Shown piece by piece: positions 1 through 12,084 of a stretch of DNA of 64,000 nucleotides; position 1 is the first letter of the stretch; each line of letters opens with the position of its first letter. The stretch spans positions 7,839,231 through 7,903,230 of the forward strand of contig NC_051071.1 in assembly GCF_004664715.2 (NCBI RefSeq), given 5' to 3'. A program made the position numbers and the translations under genes. The notes beneath the pieces were generated by a model. The model was given only the letters and a program-made list of their open reading frames with translations. It was not told the DNA's origin and did not search any database. Origin of the DNA: Peromyscus leucopus (taxonomy: Eukaryota > Chordata > Mammalia > Rodentia > Cricetidae).

Positions 1-286
1 CAGGTGTGGGATATCTGAGGGAAAAAAAAATCTACACACACTATATTTTTATGTCTGTTAACTTTATTCCTCTAAGATAAAATTCTATCAATTCAGCTGT
101 AGCTCCGCCAGCATTCAAAGCAGGAACAACTCTAGACACACCAACCTCTGTATCCATCTACTTTATTTCTCTGGATTGAAATTCTGTCTCCATAGCTTCA
201 GTTCCGTCCAGCTCCCTAGCTCATAGTCCTGCTAACAACTAAACTCCTCTGCCTCCAGCCTCACCTTTGTGCTCTTGTAAGGAACA
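1..286. other. Unassigned flank left of a solo LTR
   Basis: No gene is visible. The stretch is moderately pyrimidine-rich, with repeated CTCC/CCAGC-type wording that resembles retroelement LTR sequence, but I cannot place it in a family. It is probably continuous with the sequence after 858, the LTR at 287 having been inserted between them. Confidence 0.3.
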
Positions 287-852
287 TGTGAGACCTAGGG
301 TGAACAACCCTGGTCAGGAGTGATAAGCAATAGAATGACATAAGTGAACGACCCAGACACAGTTCCCCCAGAAACCCAAAAGAGCTGAGGGAAGAGATAT
401 CTTAAAAGTGAATCAGTTCCCCCTTCCTGGAGAGGGTGAAGTCAGGTGTTTTCAAAAGAACAAAGTCAGGATGTCTGGTGGTGACCGATTAACCACCATG
501 AGATGCCCCTTTCCAGAGATAACATGACCAGACCCCGGAGATGGGTGGTAAAACTCCTGATAGGGCAAACAGATAAGCTAAAATAAGACAAAGTTCAGAC
601 CCGGGAAAAACTGGACCAAACAAGAATGGACCCGTACTAACCCCCTCCCCTCTAAGAAATATTATGGGTTTTGCCTAAAAAAACTAACTTCCCCAAGAAA
701 GAGTAACTCCTCCCTGCCTCACTGTGCTGAGTGAGGCCAGTGAATGCTTGAGATGAGTTCCCTGTGGCGTAACTTGTAACAAAGATAAACCTTGCTTTTG
801 CATTCTGGTATGCTCATCCTTGGTGGTTTCTCTGGGGGTCACAATCTGGGCA
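287..852 (+). mobile_element. Solo LTR of an endogenous retrovirus, class uncertain
   Basis: The segment starts TGTGAGACC and ends CTGGGCA, the TG...CA ends of an LTR. It is flanked by GAACA (282-286) and CAACA (853-857), a possible 5-bp target duplication with one mismatch. A GATAAA signal near 783 followed by a T-rich stretch and GGGGGTCAC looks like an R-U5 region. No internal retroviral sequence adjoins it, so it is read as a solo LTR. The true edges may be off by about five bases. Confidence 0.6.
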
Positions 853-857
853 CAACA

Positions 858-2012
858 GTAAGTAAACCACAAATAGAGTAGTGATAAGCTATAAGCAATG
901 TGTGGAAGTAGAGATAAGACTAGAAACCTAGCCAAAAGGGATATAAAAGATGAAGCCTCAGACCCGACCGAGACGTGAGATCCTGTCCCCAGTGCAGACG
1001 TGGGTGACCAGAGGAAGGCTGACCCAAGATCCAGAGGAACAGACATGGCGAGCCTAGACCTGTACACCTGGAGAGGTATTCCTGCTACCATTTGGAAGAT
1101 GGGATAAATATTGCTTGTATCTTACTGTGTGAATAAATGAGTGTTATGCCAAGTCTGAATCAAGAGTGATTATTTCTCCCCTGTAACTGGGGTATGTGCT
1201 CGCCACACCTCTGTATCCTCTATCTCCATCTCTGCTACTCTTTACTCCGGGCACTCAGAAAACTCTACCTGAGATCTGCTTACCCTCTACAGAACCTCTG
1301 TCATTCTGTCTTGTCTCTCGCCATGCCATTCTGTCCGTTTCCACAGAAACATGCCTGCCTTTTCTTTCCCTGGGCACATGGTTCTCTTCCTCCTCAGGAT
1401 TGTTGTTTTACTTCCCACCTAGATATGTAAAAACCTCTTTTGTTCTCAGTCAATTGCTCTGTAGAACCACTAGGCCTCCTCAAGGCCAGGGGATGGTCTG
1501 AGCCTCATTAGCACAAGAAACAAAGCTATGCATCTCCCACCAGCTTGTCTCCTAAGCTCAGCAAGGCAATTAGTAACTTAGTAGGTTCAGCAGGTCTGGG
1601 GAGCTGAACTGTTTACCAATAGGTCTGAGCACACAAGGATTTCACAGTAGAAAACAGCTGGAATATGAAAGGTTGGATAACACTAAATATTCATAATAGT
1701 TTTGCCTATTAAAAGACCCTTGACTGGTCAAAGTTTAGCTTTAATACACAGCTGAATCTCTATAATATATTCTTGCAGCCCTCAAGACCACACCAACCAG
1801 CTCAGCTACCACTCAGTCCCACATCCTGGGCCTTGGTTTGGCCCACCAAACATCTGCCCCATGGGATCTCCATGACTCAGGGTACTATACTGAGAGCGGC
1901 TTCAACGAGGGCCCAGTGATGATTGCCAGAGGCCTTGAACCAGACCAATATTTCATTCCAATAACCATTTTGTGGGTGGAGCTGATTGTGACACACTCCA
2001 TCTCCCGATGCC
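858..2012. other. Unassigned, possibly part of an older LTR
   Basis: No gene is recognised. Around 940 there is a TATA-like GGATATAAAAG and around 1130 an AATAAA, spaced as in an LTR promoter and polyadenylation signal, so an older LTR may have been the target of the insertion at 287. From 1195 to 1500 the sequence is C/T-rich with open frames in two registers, probably by composition. From 1510 to 2012 I see nothing recognisable. Confidence 0.3.
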
Positions 2013-2017
2013 ACTAG

Positions 2018-2425
2018 TGATGGATTCACAACATGCCCCCACGGTTGTGCGTGTTTGCGCATGCCCGGCGGACCTGGACACTTCCGCCTAGCCAGTTCCA
2101 GGTCAAAATAGCCATTTCTGGGTCAAGGTCAAGTCTCTCATGACCAGGATCCCATGACTTTGCATGGTTGTATAAGAGTGCCCAACGCAGCCATGTGATC
2201 TGCGTATATGTGGAGTAGTTATGTCGACCAGTGTACCCGAGTGCCCCACCCAGCCTTTATAAGCCAGCACCATATTCCCGGCTTCCTTCTTCTTCTCCAC
2301 ACGGGTCTCTTCCACAGGCCTGAGCACTTGTCTGTCCTTTTCTCTTATAAAACTCTCATTAGTGGATTCTGTCATGTTTTGTGACATTTCCTCCATGGGT
2401 AAGAGCGCCGCCAAATAACTAACAA
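2018..2425 (+). mobile_element. Solo LTR, CpG-containing, 5-bp target duplication
   Basis: The element begins TGATGGATTC and ends AAATAACTAACA. It is flanked by identical ACTAG at 2013-2017 and 2426-2430. It has an unusually high CpG content for the window (GTGCG, GCGCATGCCCGGCG, GAGCGCCGCC) and a TATA-like CTTTATAAG at 2255-2263 followed by a pyrimidine-rich leader, as in an ERVK-type promoter. Class II LTRs usually make 6-bp duplications, so the class is uncertain. Confidence 0.65.
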
Positions 2426-2430
2426 CTAGG

Positions 2431-3189
2431 ATGAATGAAGAAGTATTGGAAAGATGGAGGAGCAAGATGGGTCTTTTGTTTGTTTTGTTTTTAATTAATT
2501 TTGGGAGAGCATGCTGCAAGGGTGTGGGGTGGATCTGGAGATCCTGGGAGGTGAGCAGTATTGGGGTACATGATGTGAAGTCACCAAAGAGTCAATTCAG
2601 AATTATGTAAAAAGGGGGGGGGAGAAATAAGGTGGAGAGTGGCAGAGGAAGACAACTGGTTGTGACCTCCAAGTTCCCACATGAGCATGCATGCACACAC
2701 ACATTGGGACTCAGCATCCCTTGTCAAATGTATGTATGGATAGGATCTTTGCTCCTCTGTGTGGTGTTTACTCATCCTTTGAGGAGTCCCTTTCAGTAAT
2801 AGAAGCTCTTCATTTTCATTAGATCTGACTTATCAATATATTTAATAGAACTTTGTACAGCCAGTTGTGAAAGTATTTGCATACTCCAATATTATGAAAA
2901 TAGTTTTCTGTGTTTCCATGTAGAATTTTTATTCTCTGTCTCATAAGATCCTTCTAGAATCAATTTGGTACCCAGTATGAAGTTGCTATAAAGGTTATGT
3001 TTTCACACTGACTTACCTAATGGCAGCCAGGAGGCAGACAGGGAGATACAGGAAGGGGAGAGAGGTGACATGCACTCTTCAAAAAGGCACACCATTAGTA
3101 ACCCATTTTCTCCAACAATCTCCACTACCTATAGCCCAATCTATAAGAACTGATCAGGTGATTAACCCACAGAAGGCTGTATCATCATG
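2431..3189. other. Unassigned sequence
   Basis: No gene or confident repeat is visible. A G-run at 2614-2622 and a short CACACA tract near 2695 are the only simple-sequence features. The part after 3020 resembles a common rodent dispersed repeat, but the match is too loose to name. Confidence 0.3.
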
Positions 3190-3308
3190 TGTGGTGATAT
3201 GTTGTGTGCCCTCGTGTGGCTACCTGACAATCAGTGAACAGACCAGCCATGAGAACTTATCCTCTGATCATCAGGCAAGCCCATGAGGGTACACAACATA
3301 TCACCACA
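3190..3308. repeat. Fold-back (imperfect inverted repeat, ~47-bp arms)
   Basis: The left arm (3190 to about 3237) starts TGTGGTGATATGTTGTGTG. The reverse complement of the right arm (about 3260-3308) starts TGTGGTGATATGTTGTGTA. The first 24 positions differ at one base, and similarity continues with a 1-bp gap and several mismatches through TGGCT and CCTGA. The loop is only about 25 bases. It could be a small non-autonomous DNA transposon remnant or an inverted duplication. Confidence 0.65.
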
Positions 3309-3579
3309 ATCACGGACTAAACACCTCTTAATATTGCCAAGCATTCAACACAAGAGCCTTTGGGGCCATTTTTCACTTAAAGCAAAATGATACACCTGTC
3401 CTCACCAAATAAAATCATTCTTCTTTGTTTTGTTTTGTTTTGTTTTAAATTACAGGTAAGTTCTGCTTGTTTTTAAAGTTGCTATAAATATAGTCACATT
3501 CTTCCTATTAACTTGCTTTGATTACTTCTAGTCAAACATCCAAGCATAGAAATACAATCTAACATTATTTATTTGGAAG
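3309..3579. other. Unassigned, with a short (TTTTG)n tract
   Basis: No gene is visible. The only simple sequence is a (TTTTG)n run at about 3423-3445. Confidence 0.4.
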
Positions 3580-4620
3580 TCATTGTTTCCTCATTGAGTT
3601 ACAGTAGCAACAAGGTGGTAAAACAGATATGTTTACATCTGGATCTATTTATAGCATTTTTATTCTATTCTACTGGCTTCTTTTAATATTACATGGTACA
3701 AATTAGCATGCTTCCATGGTGTTTTAATATTTTCTAATGTGAGATTCTTAGCTTTATCTTCCTTCTTCATTATTGCCTTGACTATTAGAATCCTTGCAAT
3801 TCTACACAGAATACAGAACAAGCCTGTCAATTTCTATAAAAACCCTAGTGTGATTTTGATTGTGCTTGAACCAAACATATGGCTCAAACAAAAGACTACA
3901 TGCAATATTGAATCTTCACATTCTGTAATGTAGTCTATCTTTGTACTTATTAAATCTTTAATTTCTTTCAGCAGTATTTTGAGGTCTATTTATGTTAAGG
4001 TTTTACACATCTTCTATTAGATTTGTTCATAAGATTTTAACACTCTTGGTGCTGATATTAATGGTATTAAAAAATCAAATGTTTTTCTATTACCATAGAT
4101 TTTTATATTTTCCTGGATTCTAGCAAAATTGCTTATTATCTATAATATTTTTGTATTTGTATATATCTTTTGATTTTGTACATGTGCAATCATGTTACCT
4201 AAAATTATTAACAATTTCATGTCTTTCATTGTTTGTAACTTTGATTTTTCTTTAGTCTTATTGTACTGGCTAGGATAGCCTGCACTGTGATGAATGAGTG
4301 TGATGAGAATAGACATATTTATCCTGGATTCAAACATCATGGGAAAGAGTTCATACCTTACTATTAAATATGCCACCTTTAACAACCTGATAAGCTCTAA
4401 TGAGTCTGGAGAATCTTTGCTCTGTTTTTAATTTCCTTTGATTAAGAAGAATGCTAATGGGCCCACAAATGCATTTTCTAAGCATATGGAAGTGACTGTA
4501 TTTTTTTCTTTTATTCTGTAGTTGTACTGAATCAAACACATTAATTTCAGAATGTCTAATCAATTTAAAAGGGAGTTTAATTGTATGAAATTTCTCTTTA
4601 GTCATTAATATTTGACCCTA
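3580..4620 (-). mobile_element. Old L1 fragment (ORF2 part)
   Basis: Several phrases match the reverse complement of mammalian L1 ORF2: GGATCTATTTATAGCATTTT, the run on 'GTATTTTGAGGTCTATTTATG', and TACTGGCTAGGATAGCCTGC near 4265. The fragment is rich in stop codons and small gaps, so it is an old dead copy. Both ends are approximate. Confidence 0.65.
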
Positions 4621-5038
4621 ACTCCTAAGTAAGGTATATTTCTGGTATAAAAATTGCTTATTTTTTATTAACATTCTAATTACATCTATAATACATTCAT
4701 GTGAATTTTTGAGGCCTCTTATAACTCTATCTAACAAAGTGAATGCAGAGTCGAACACTGACTTTTGCTTTCTTTCACAGTTGCAGTAGCATTGCTGGTA
4801 GGCAGAACCTGGAGTACCATAAGTAAGGAGGAAGAGGGGGAACAGATGAAACCAGTCCCAGGGTAGCTTGAACAGGATACCTGTCTATTCCTCTTAGCTT
4901 TCCTTAAATTGGGTGTTAGAGGCGATACAGTTAAGTTTTCATTATTAAAACTGAAACATAATTCTGGTTAGAAGATATCACACTTAAATAAAATAAATTC
5001 CAATCATGAGATGAGACAAAACAAAAAGAAATTAGCAT
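4621..5038. other. Unassigned sequence
   Basis: Nothing recognisable was found; AT-rich with no long frame. Confidence 0.4.
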
Positions 5039-5190
5039 GAGGCTGGTCATGGTTTACATCTGTAATCTCACTCAGAAGGCTAAGGCAGGAGGATTGTTCT
5101 ACCTTTAAAACCACCTCTAGTAATACAGTGAGTTCCAGGCCAGCCTGGGCTATAGAGTGAGAGGTTGTCATGAACAAATAAGCAAACAAA
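5039..5190 (+). mobile_element. B1 SINE (diverged)
   Basis: It follows the B1 plan: GGCTGGTCATGG, TGTAATCTCACTCAGAAGGC, GGCAGGAGGATTG, CCAGGCCAGCCTGGGCTATA, then an A-rich tail. An extra segment lies between the two usual halves. Divergence suggests an old copy. Confidence 0.75.
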
Positions 5191-5533
5191 CTAACCACTT
5201 AACAAATGATTGCCTTTTGCCCCAATGGATGGTCCAGAGACACTGCTTCTTCTTTGAAGAGACTGCTCGGAGCTCTAGCGGTGAGCTGCGTCTTAGAGGT
5301 GCTGAAATGAACCCCATATTACTGTAGTAGCCCTCCCTTTGCCTGCTTCCCTGCCTGGCTCTTCTCACTTGCTCCCCATCAGGACACCTACTGACAGAGC
5401 AGATTCTGCCCTCTGGAAAACACAACTAAGAAAGCTCTGCTTCTGTGTCCTGTGTTGATTATCGTCTCCCCAGGTCACCAAGTCATGACATCTTACTCCT
5501 GTTACCCTTTGTACAGGTATCTAGAAGCAGTGT
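5191..5533. other. Unassigned sequence
   Basis: No gene or repeat recognised in this gap between a B1 and an LTR. Confidence 0.4.
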
Positions 5534-5953
5534 TGCTGTGGGATGCCTTTCTGTATGCTGTGAAAATGTGTGGCTCTCATTATTGGATAATAAACAAAGC
5601 TGCATTGGCCTATGGTAGAGCAGGATAAGGTTAGGTGGTACATTCAAGCTGAAGATGGAGATGAAGAAGGGTGGAGTCAGGCAGAAGGCCCTAGCCACCT
5701 CCAGGAGAATCAAGATGTGAGAGAACAGGTAATGTCATGAAGCCACGTGGCAAAACATAGATTAATAGAAATGGGTTGAGTTGTTATAAGAGGTAGCTAG
5801 CAAGAAGCTTGAGCCATAGGCCATACAGTTTGTAAATAACATAAGCCTCTGAGTAATTACTTAATGAGTTTATGAGTGACTGTGGGACCATGGGTGGGAG
5901 AGATTTGTCCCCACAGCAGAGTAGGGTGGGACCCAGAGAAACTTCCCTCTACA
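5534..5953 (+). mobile_element. Family Y solo LTR, diverged copy
   Basis: It starts TGCTGTGGGATG and ends CCCTCTACA, the Y-family ends. The middle shares GCCACGTGGCAAA, AGATTAATAGAAATGGGTT, CAGTTTGTAAATAA and TGTGGGACCATGGGTGGGAG with the other Y copies. Possible target duplication is only CAGT (5528-5531 and 5954-5957). It lacks the intact CAGGAAGTATAG motif of the younger copies, having GCAGGATAAGG instead. Confidence 0.75.
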
Positions 5954-6061
5954 CAGTAGAGACTCCTTTCACAGTAAGAAACAAAAAGTTTCACACCATG
6001 CCATCTGTTTACATTCCTTTGGGAAGTATTTGAGTTGTGTTTACATTTTAAACACAAGATA

Positions 6062-6252
6062 GGGCACTGGCAGTGTCAGCCTGCCCACCTGAGTTCTGAT
6101 CCTGAAACTCACCGTAGAAGAAGACAATTGATTATACAAAATTGTCCTCTGACCACCACACATGTGCTGTGTGTGGCAAGAGTGATACACACACCCCGAA
6201 TGTATGTATGCACCCTCACACACAAACATTATAAACAAATAAAAACTTTGAA
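6062..6252 (+). mobile_element. B2/B3-type SINE (diverged)
   Basis: CACCTGAGTTCTGATCCTG, AAATTGTCCTCTGACCACCA, CACATGTGCTGTG and an AAATAAAAAC tail follow the order of the tRNA-derived B2/B3 SINEs. The 5' tRNA-like box is poorly preserved. Confidence 0.6.
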
Positions 6253-6473
6253 AGCCAAAACAAATCAAGAAGAATTTGGACACATCAAGTTGAGAAGTCA
6301 TTATTATGTCAGAGTCATTTAGAGAGACTTGCATCCACAGGCTAACCTGTCACTTCGTCAATGGTCAATCATTCATGACATTTATGAAACACTTCAAATT
6401 AATATTTAGTTTGCACCATGGTTAAATACCACGTAATTTGATATCTAATAACATATGTAGTATATTTTTACTT
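6253..6473. other. Unassigned sequence
   Basis: No gene or repeat recognised. Confidence 0.4.
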
Positions 6474-6486
6474 AACAATTAAAATC

Positions 6487-6691
6487 GGGCTGGGCGGTGG
6501 TGGCACACGCCTTTAATGCCAGCACTTGGGAGGCAGAGCCAGGTAGATCTCTGTAAGTTCGAAGCCAGCCTGGACTACAGAGTGAGTTCCAGGAAAGGCA
6601 CAAAGCTACACAGAGAAACCCTGTCTTGAAAAAAAAAAAAAAAAAAAACAAAAAAACAAAAAAAAAAGACCAAACAAACAAACAAACAAAA
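6487..6691 (+). mobile_element. B1 SINE with target duplication
   Basis: This is a well-preserved B1: GGGCTGGGCGGTGGTGGCAC, CCTTTAATGCCAGCACTTGG, GAGTGAGTTCCAGGAAAGGC, CAGAGAAACCCTGTCTTGAA, then a long A-rich tail. It is flanked by AACAATTAAAATC at 6474-6486 and 6692-6704, a perfect 13-bp target duplication. Confidence 0.95.
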
Positions 6692-6847
6692 AACAATTAA
6701 AATCAGAACACAATAAATAAAATGTCCTGTCACCAGAAGAGTGCATTTAAATAAAACATTTTAAAGATACATATACTTTTTATCACCACTTTTTAGAACA
6801 TGGTGTGAAGTATCAAAAGCAGGGACTGGTACATGTTACATGTAATG

Positions 6848-6945
6848 AGAAAAGGCCTCAATCTGTAGCCCAAACTAACTTCAAATGAAACTTCCTGCCT
6901 GAGCCTCCAGAGTGTTCATTTTATAGTCATCACGTGCTATACTTA
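6848..6945 (-). mobile_element. Possible old B1-like monomer
   Basis: CTCAATCTGTAGCCCAAACT, CTTCCTGCCTGAGCCTCCAG and the following TCATCACGTGCTAT read like a heavily decayed reverse-strand B1/7SL monomer. No tail or duplication is visible. Confidence 0.4.
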
Positions 6946-7952
6946 ATTTCTTTTATATTGTTTTTTTTCTCTTTATAAAATGGATTTTTTTTCCATACAA
7001 TATATTCTGATCATGGTCTTCTCTTCCAGAATCCTTCCCAGATCCTTCCCACGTACACTACACTTGATTTTTGACAAGGAAAAAAAAATGTCTAAACTAT
7101 GCTTGAAGAACTCTGCTGGCTCGATAGTGATGAATGAGTGAGCTTCAATTATGCAAGATCTCTCAAATGGCCAATGCCAGAAGTATCAAGTGACAGAAAC
7201 ATTCACTAAGGCTTAAGTGTATAAAGTCAGAGACCTTTTAGCAATGGTGACTCAGCCCAAACACTCTCCTTTTACCTTTATAGAATCTTTATTTGAAAAG
7301 AAATTGATTTATTGGTTTTTAGTTTCTGAAAATATAGTTAGTGACAGGTAAACTCAGTTAATAAAATCTTATGTAATTTTTAACCAAAAAGCCAAGATGG
7401 AGACATAATGCTTCTAACTGTATTATTTGCCAAAACAAGGGCATAGCTACAGGTATTAAATGCTATTTGAGAGTCAAGATGTAATACTTCATGTGCACTA
7501 ACTTGTTTTGTTTTACCACAATCCTGGGAGAGAGCATAATTATTATTATTCATATTTTAGATATGAATAAATTAAAGTCAAGAACATCTAAATCACACAC
7601 AAGTCCAATAGAGGATAAATGACAGAATTGTATTTTGAATTTAAGGCATATGAGTTAACTAGAAAAATTTCACACCATTTTAAAAAAGATATTGTTGGCT
7701 GATGTTTTCCTTTTCCTGTAACAGCAGTTGTATCCTGCTTCAGTCATTGTCTGAAGAGCTAAAGCAATGTCTGGTATTTACAAATGTCAGTCTGGCGAGT
7801 GGTGAACCAGCATGACCCCTAATATTAACAGTATTGGCTAAGAGTGGAAATATTCTGTCAGAGTAACATGAAGGTCCCAGGGAGTGCTAGGGTGCCATGT
7901 TTTTTCCAGGCAGACATTAAGGCCATGAGTTCATCTTACTCAATGTGGTTTG
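6946..7952. other. Unassigned AT-rich sequence
   Basis: No gene, exon-like frame or named repeat is visible. The stretch is AT-rich, unique-looking sequence. Confidence 0.4.
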
Positions 7953-7965
7953 GAAAATCTCTTTG

Positions 7966-8133
7966 TAGCCGGGCACATAGCTATAATCATAGAACTCAGA
8001 AGGCAGAGGCTGGCGGATCTCTGAATTCAAGGCTGGCCTAGTCTACTTAGCAAGTTCCAGGACAGTCAGGGCTATACAGAGAAACCCTGTTTTGAAAAAA
8101 CCAAAGTGAAAAAGAAAAAAAAAAAAAAAAGAA
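7966..8133 (+). mobile_element. B1 SINE with target duplication
   Basis: The copy runs from AGCCGGGCACATAGC through CAGAGGCTGGCGGATCTCTG and CAGAGAAACCCTGTTTTGAA to a long A/G tail. GAAAATCTCTTTG flanks it at 7953-7965 and 8134-8146, a perfect 13-bp target duplication. Confidence 0.95.
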
Positions 8134-8146
8134 GAAAATCTCTTTG

Positions 8147-9940
8147 GAATTAGTTTCTAACTTGAAAAATCAAACTCATCACCACTCATTTTTTTAAAAA
8201 AATTTCATAAATGAGAACATCACAAAGCTTCAATGCATGTCTCATCTATAAGACTTAACCCTGCATTGAATTTTACTCTTAAGAATCAATGCTTGCTACC
8301 AATGAAGATAATCTAAAGAACCTATTTCAGGTTTTACATAGAACCCCCAAGCATTTCAAAGGTAATTAGTAACTGCTGAAGTGAAAGAACAGCTAGTGGT
8401 TAACATAAGCTCTCGAATGACACTGTTTTGTATAAGATGTTACCTTACAGTCATGTCATGGTTGCTTTATTGTAGGTACATTTCAAGAACCATTCTGCAT
8501 CGAACAGAGTGTGGCAGAGACCTTATGGTCTGTAGCAGAGGACATAAAATCAGTGTTTGAAGAAAAAGTGTCCAGCCTGCTTTACAAGCAGAATGGCATC
8601 ATTTACACACTTAACCATTAAAGTCTGGAATAATGTTCTTTCCTTGCAAGCTTCAAAAATGATCTCCAAGCTGACAGGTCATTTATGTCATCACCAGCTG
8701 CTTGCATTATCTGGACTCATGTTCAGTGAGCATGCCTTCACTCAAGGTAAAGGAAATCAAGCCTAGATATATTTACCTGCCTCCAGAAAGGAGTAGTTCC
8801 ACATTGACTCTGATCCTCTGTATATTCTTTGTGTGTTGAGTAGGATGACACCATTCTGGGAGACCAGGGGTAAAAAACAAGGGTAAAGATACCAAAGCAG
8901 AACCCTTAAATTGTGTGATTGCATCTCCATTCTGAACATAATGACTGTTTACTTGGTGAGATTATACTTCATCACAGTGTCTGCTTGAGTCAAAGCAGTT
9001 TATGCAACAATTTCCTACATTTTCTCATATTTCTCAGAATATAAAGTTCCATATTACTGAAATTACATTCAGAAGAGCACTGTTTGGGCAAACCATTTCA
9101 ATTGTTATCATCAACATTGAGTTAACAATATTAATCTTCTCTCTATATTTTATGATATTTTCTAACACTTTATACTAAAACATTTTAGAATTTTTAAGCA
9201 TAGCTATGAATTATATCCCCTTGTCATTGTTGTTGTTGGATCATGAGCCATAAAGATTATTTTATTATCTCTCCACCTTAAAGTTTAAATATAATTCAGC
9301 CATTTGAGCACATTAGGTAAAAGCTACCTCATTAGATTTGACACAGCTTAAAGCTTTTTCTCTAACAATGAATACTGCTCCTACATAGTTAGCAGATATG
9401 CTTTCTTTGTTCTCTGGAAGAGTATTAGCTCACAGAATCACAGTTAGTACTGTCGCAGTCTGCTATACAGTTTTTCTGCAGCTTTAGCCTTTGAGCTTTT
9501 AACATTTTCCTTTCCCGTTTGACTGCACATCATAAACAGTGAGGAAAGTATAAGGCCATTAATTTTCCCAAACAAGGACAATCCCCAATGTTGTTATTTG
9601 AGTTGTACCATTTCAAGAGAGAAGCTTGAACTTTGCTATAGAACTGGACAATTATTTACAATATTTTATTGTGCTATTTCTTCTTCCTTGAAACTGAGAA
9701 TGGGATTTTAGGCCATTCTCACATACAGATCTGAGGTGCCTGATAAGAAGCACAGATATGCAATGTATATTTTGTTAACTAGACAGGATTTTCTTGCTTG
9801 GTTTCAAATGAAGACCTCTGTATGAAATGAACACATCTGTATGAATAAGTGTCAGATAATTCTACTGTTCTGTATCATATTTAAAAAAAAAAAAAGCTTA
9901 AAGAGGAAACAAATAGTTCTTTCAGCTGGTGTTAAACACC
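8147..9940. other. Unassigned sequence
   Basis: No gene or named repeat was recognised in about 1.8 kb. Open frames here are short, unsupported and on either strand. Confidence 0.4.
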
Positions 9941-9945
9941 AAACA

Positions 9946-9994
<49 letters not shown>
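9941..9994. repeat. (CA)n microsatellite
   Basis: A CA dinucleotide run, interrupted near its left end by ACC, of about 27 units. It is likely polymorphic. Confidence 0.95.
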
Positions 9995-9995
<1 letters not shown>

Positions 9996-10392
9996 TAGAG
10001 TAATACATATCCTGTATATAATGAGCTTAAAGTAAGTACACATTCAAACATGATAGGGATCAACACGTGAATCCAGATGGAACTAAAATAACAGTCAAAT
10101 AAGACTCTGGAGATTTCCTACACATGCAGTGAAGTAGGCCATGGTTAATTACACATGCTTATAATCACCTTCAGAAGTTCACATCAAGACAATATTTTAT
10201 TGACTCCCACACTGAGAGTTCTCTGTGTGGTTTATCTCTTATATGTTCTTAAATATCAGGACATAATTTTCTCTGTTATTTATTTTTAGCTAGACAAAAC
10301 ATGTTCCATCAACTCCTGTTTTAATAATAGATCAAATTGATGTTGTAACTATATTTTTAGAAAAACTCATTAAATGATAAAATGTACCTATT
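9995..10392. other. Unassigned sequence
   Basis: No gene or repeat recognised. Confidence 0.4.
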
Positions 10393-10781
10393 TTAGTCAG
10401 TGCTCTATTTCTGAGAAGAGACACCATGACCATGGCAGCTCTCATAAAGGAAAGCATTTAATTGGAGTTGGCTCACAGTTTCAGAGGCTCAGGCTACTGT
10501 CACCAAGGTGGGGAGAGTGGTGGCACACAGACAAACAGTGCTGGAGACATAGCTGAGACTTCTACATCTGGATGAGCAGGCAGAGCGGGAAGAGAGAGAG
10601 AGAGACACTGGGCTTGGCTTGAGCATTTGAAACCCTAAAGGCCACCCCCAATGACACACTTCCTCTAACAAGGGCCATATCCATTCCAACAATGCCATAC
10701 CTCCTAATTCCTCTCAAGTAGTGCCGATCCTTGATGACCAAGCATTCAAATACATGAGATCATTCTCGTCTGAACCATCAC
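10393..10781 (+). mobile_element. Rodent dispersed repeat, URR1-like (hAT-type)
   Basis: Recognised from the phrases GAAGAGACACCATGACCATG, AAAGGAAAGCATTTAATTGG, CTTGGCTTGAGCATTTGA, ACACTTCCTCTAACAAGG and GACCAAGCATTCAAATACAT. I associate this text with the rodent non-autonomous DNA transposon group URR1, but the name is from memory. A short (GA)n at 10591 lies inside. Confidence 0.55.
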
Positions 10782-12084
10782 ATACTTTTAACAGTAATGT
10801 TAATCAAGTAAGTAAACAAACTTTACTGACATACACATTCAGGTATATTTGGTTATTTAGAATAACTTAGTTAAGAGACGATTCATGTGAAAGGATTTTT
10901 GGAGAAGAACCAATTTCTGGTGCTTTCCTCAAATCTATCATCTGATTCACTACACAATGGACACGGAATGATACTTTGTGTCATTTAAAGTGTTTAATTG
11001 GTCCAATTCAGTTGTAAATATGCTCATATTCCAATACAGAAATAAATTCCAATACAAAATCAAATTCCAATATCCTAGCTCAATCTTCATCACATATTTT
11101 ACAGGATACAGTCATATTTCCAATACAGTATCTTGCTTTTTCCTTCTCACCAATCTCTTTCTGCTTACTATCACATTTTGAGCATAAGTCTTTGGCAGCT
11201 TGTATACATTCTTTCAATTTGATTTCCATATTTTTTGTTACATTAGTTGGCATCCTTTAAAAACATAGACTATGGTTTTGATAAATAGAAAGTAAATTGA
11301 TGCTTTACTCTGTATGTTCTTATGCAGGTAGTTTTTATTGCTCAATGTTCTCTTTGAGATGTCTGTAATGATTTGTGGCTGTATTTACATATGTGTGTGT
11401 ATATTCACTCATACCAGTTGGAAAGACAACCAATTTTAGAGCAGTCAAAATTTATACAGCTGAGTATAGTGTTTTGCAATGATAACCACAGGCTGATAAA
11501 CCCAGATATAGTCTGTTTAGGTCAAACAGTTGTTTGTTGATATAACTTTTGTCTCAATTGAGTGGTTGTTGAGACCATTTTGAAAGGTCTAGCACGTTGT
11601 TCCATCTTTGTTGCATAGTAAAAAGTCTGTCAGGATAATGATGATATTTAGCTGGAAGTCATTAGTCATCCTAGAATCTTCTTACAATGTTCATAGTGTT
11701 TTTATTAATATTTATAACATCACTATTTAAAGGATAACACTTCCAATCCACAAAGGAAAGAGACCTTGAAGCTGTGTTGTAGCCTACTAAGCAGAGCAGG
11801 CGTCAGTGATGCAAGCCCTTAATTACCATAATGTCAGTGCCAACTGTTCTGCTGTGGGAACCCTTGCTTCTAAGCATCCCACTCTGTAAGTTTACACTTT
11901 CTAATGACAAGGGTTTCCTTTAAGCAAAAACAGTAAGTCAGCTTTTTTTTTTATAATGATTATTTTACTTTTAGTCTACAAAGTGAAGCCTTCTTTTGTA
12001 AGTACTGGTGACATTAAAAAAATCATGATAAAAATTTTCTAAATAAATAGTAGATTTGGTAATTTAAAAAACAAGTGTGCTAAT
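10782..12084. other. Unassigned AT-rich sequence
   Basis: No gene or repeat was recognised. Short local repetition of AATTCCAATA-type words around 11030-11075 is the only structure noted. Confidence 0.4.

Noticed and set aside
5528..5959. Full 6-bp target duplication around the Y LTR at 5534
   Set aside because: Only CAGT agrees (CAGTGT against CAGTAG), so it is noted as possible, not established.
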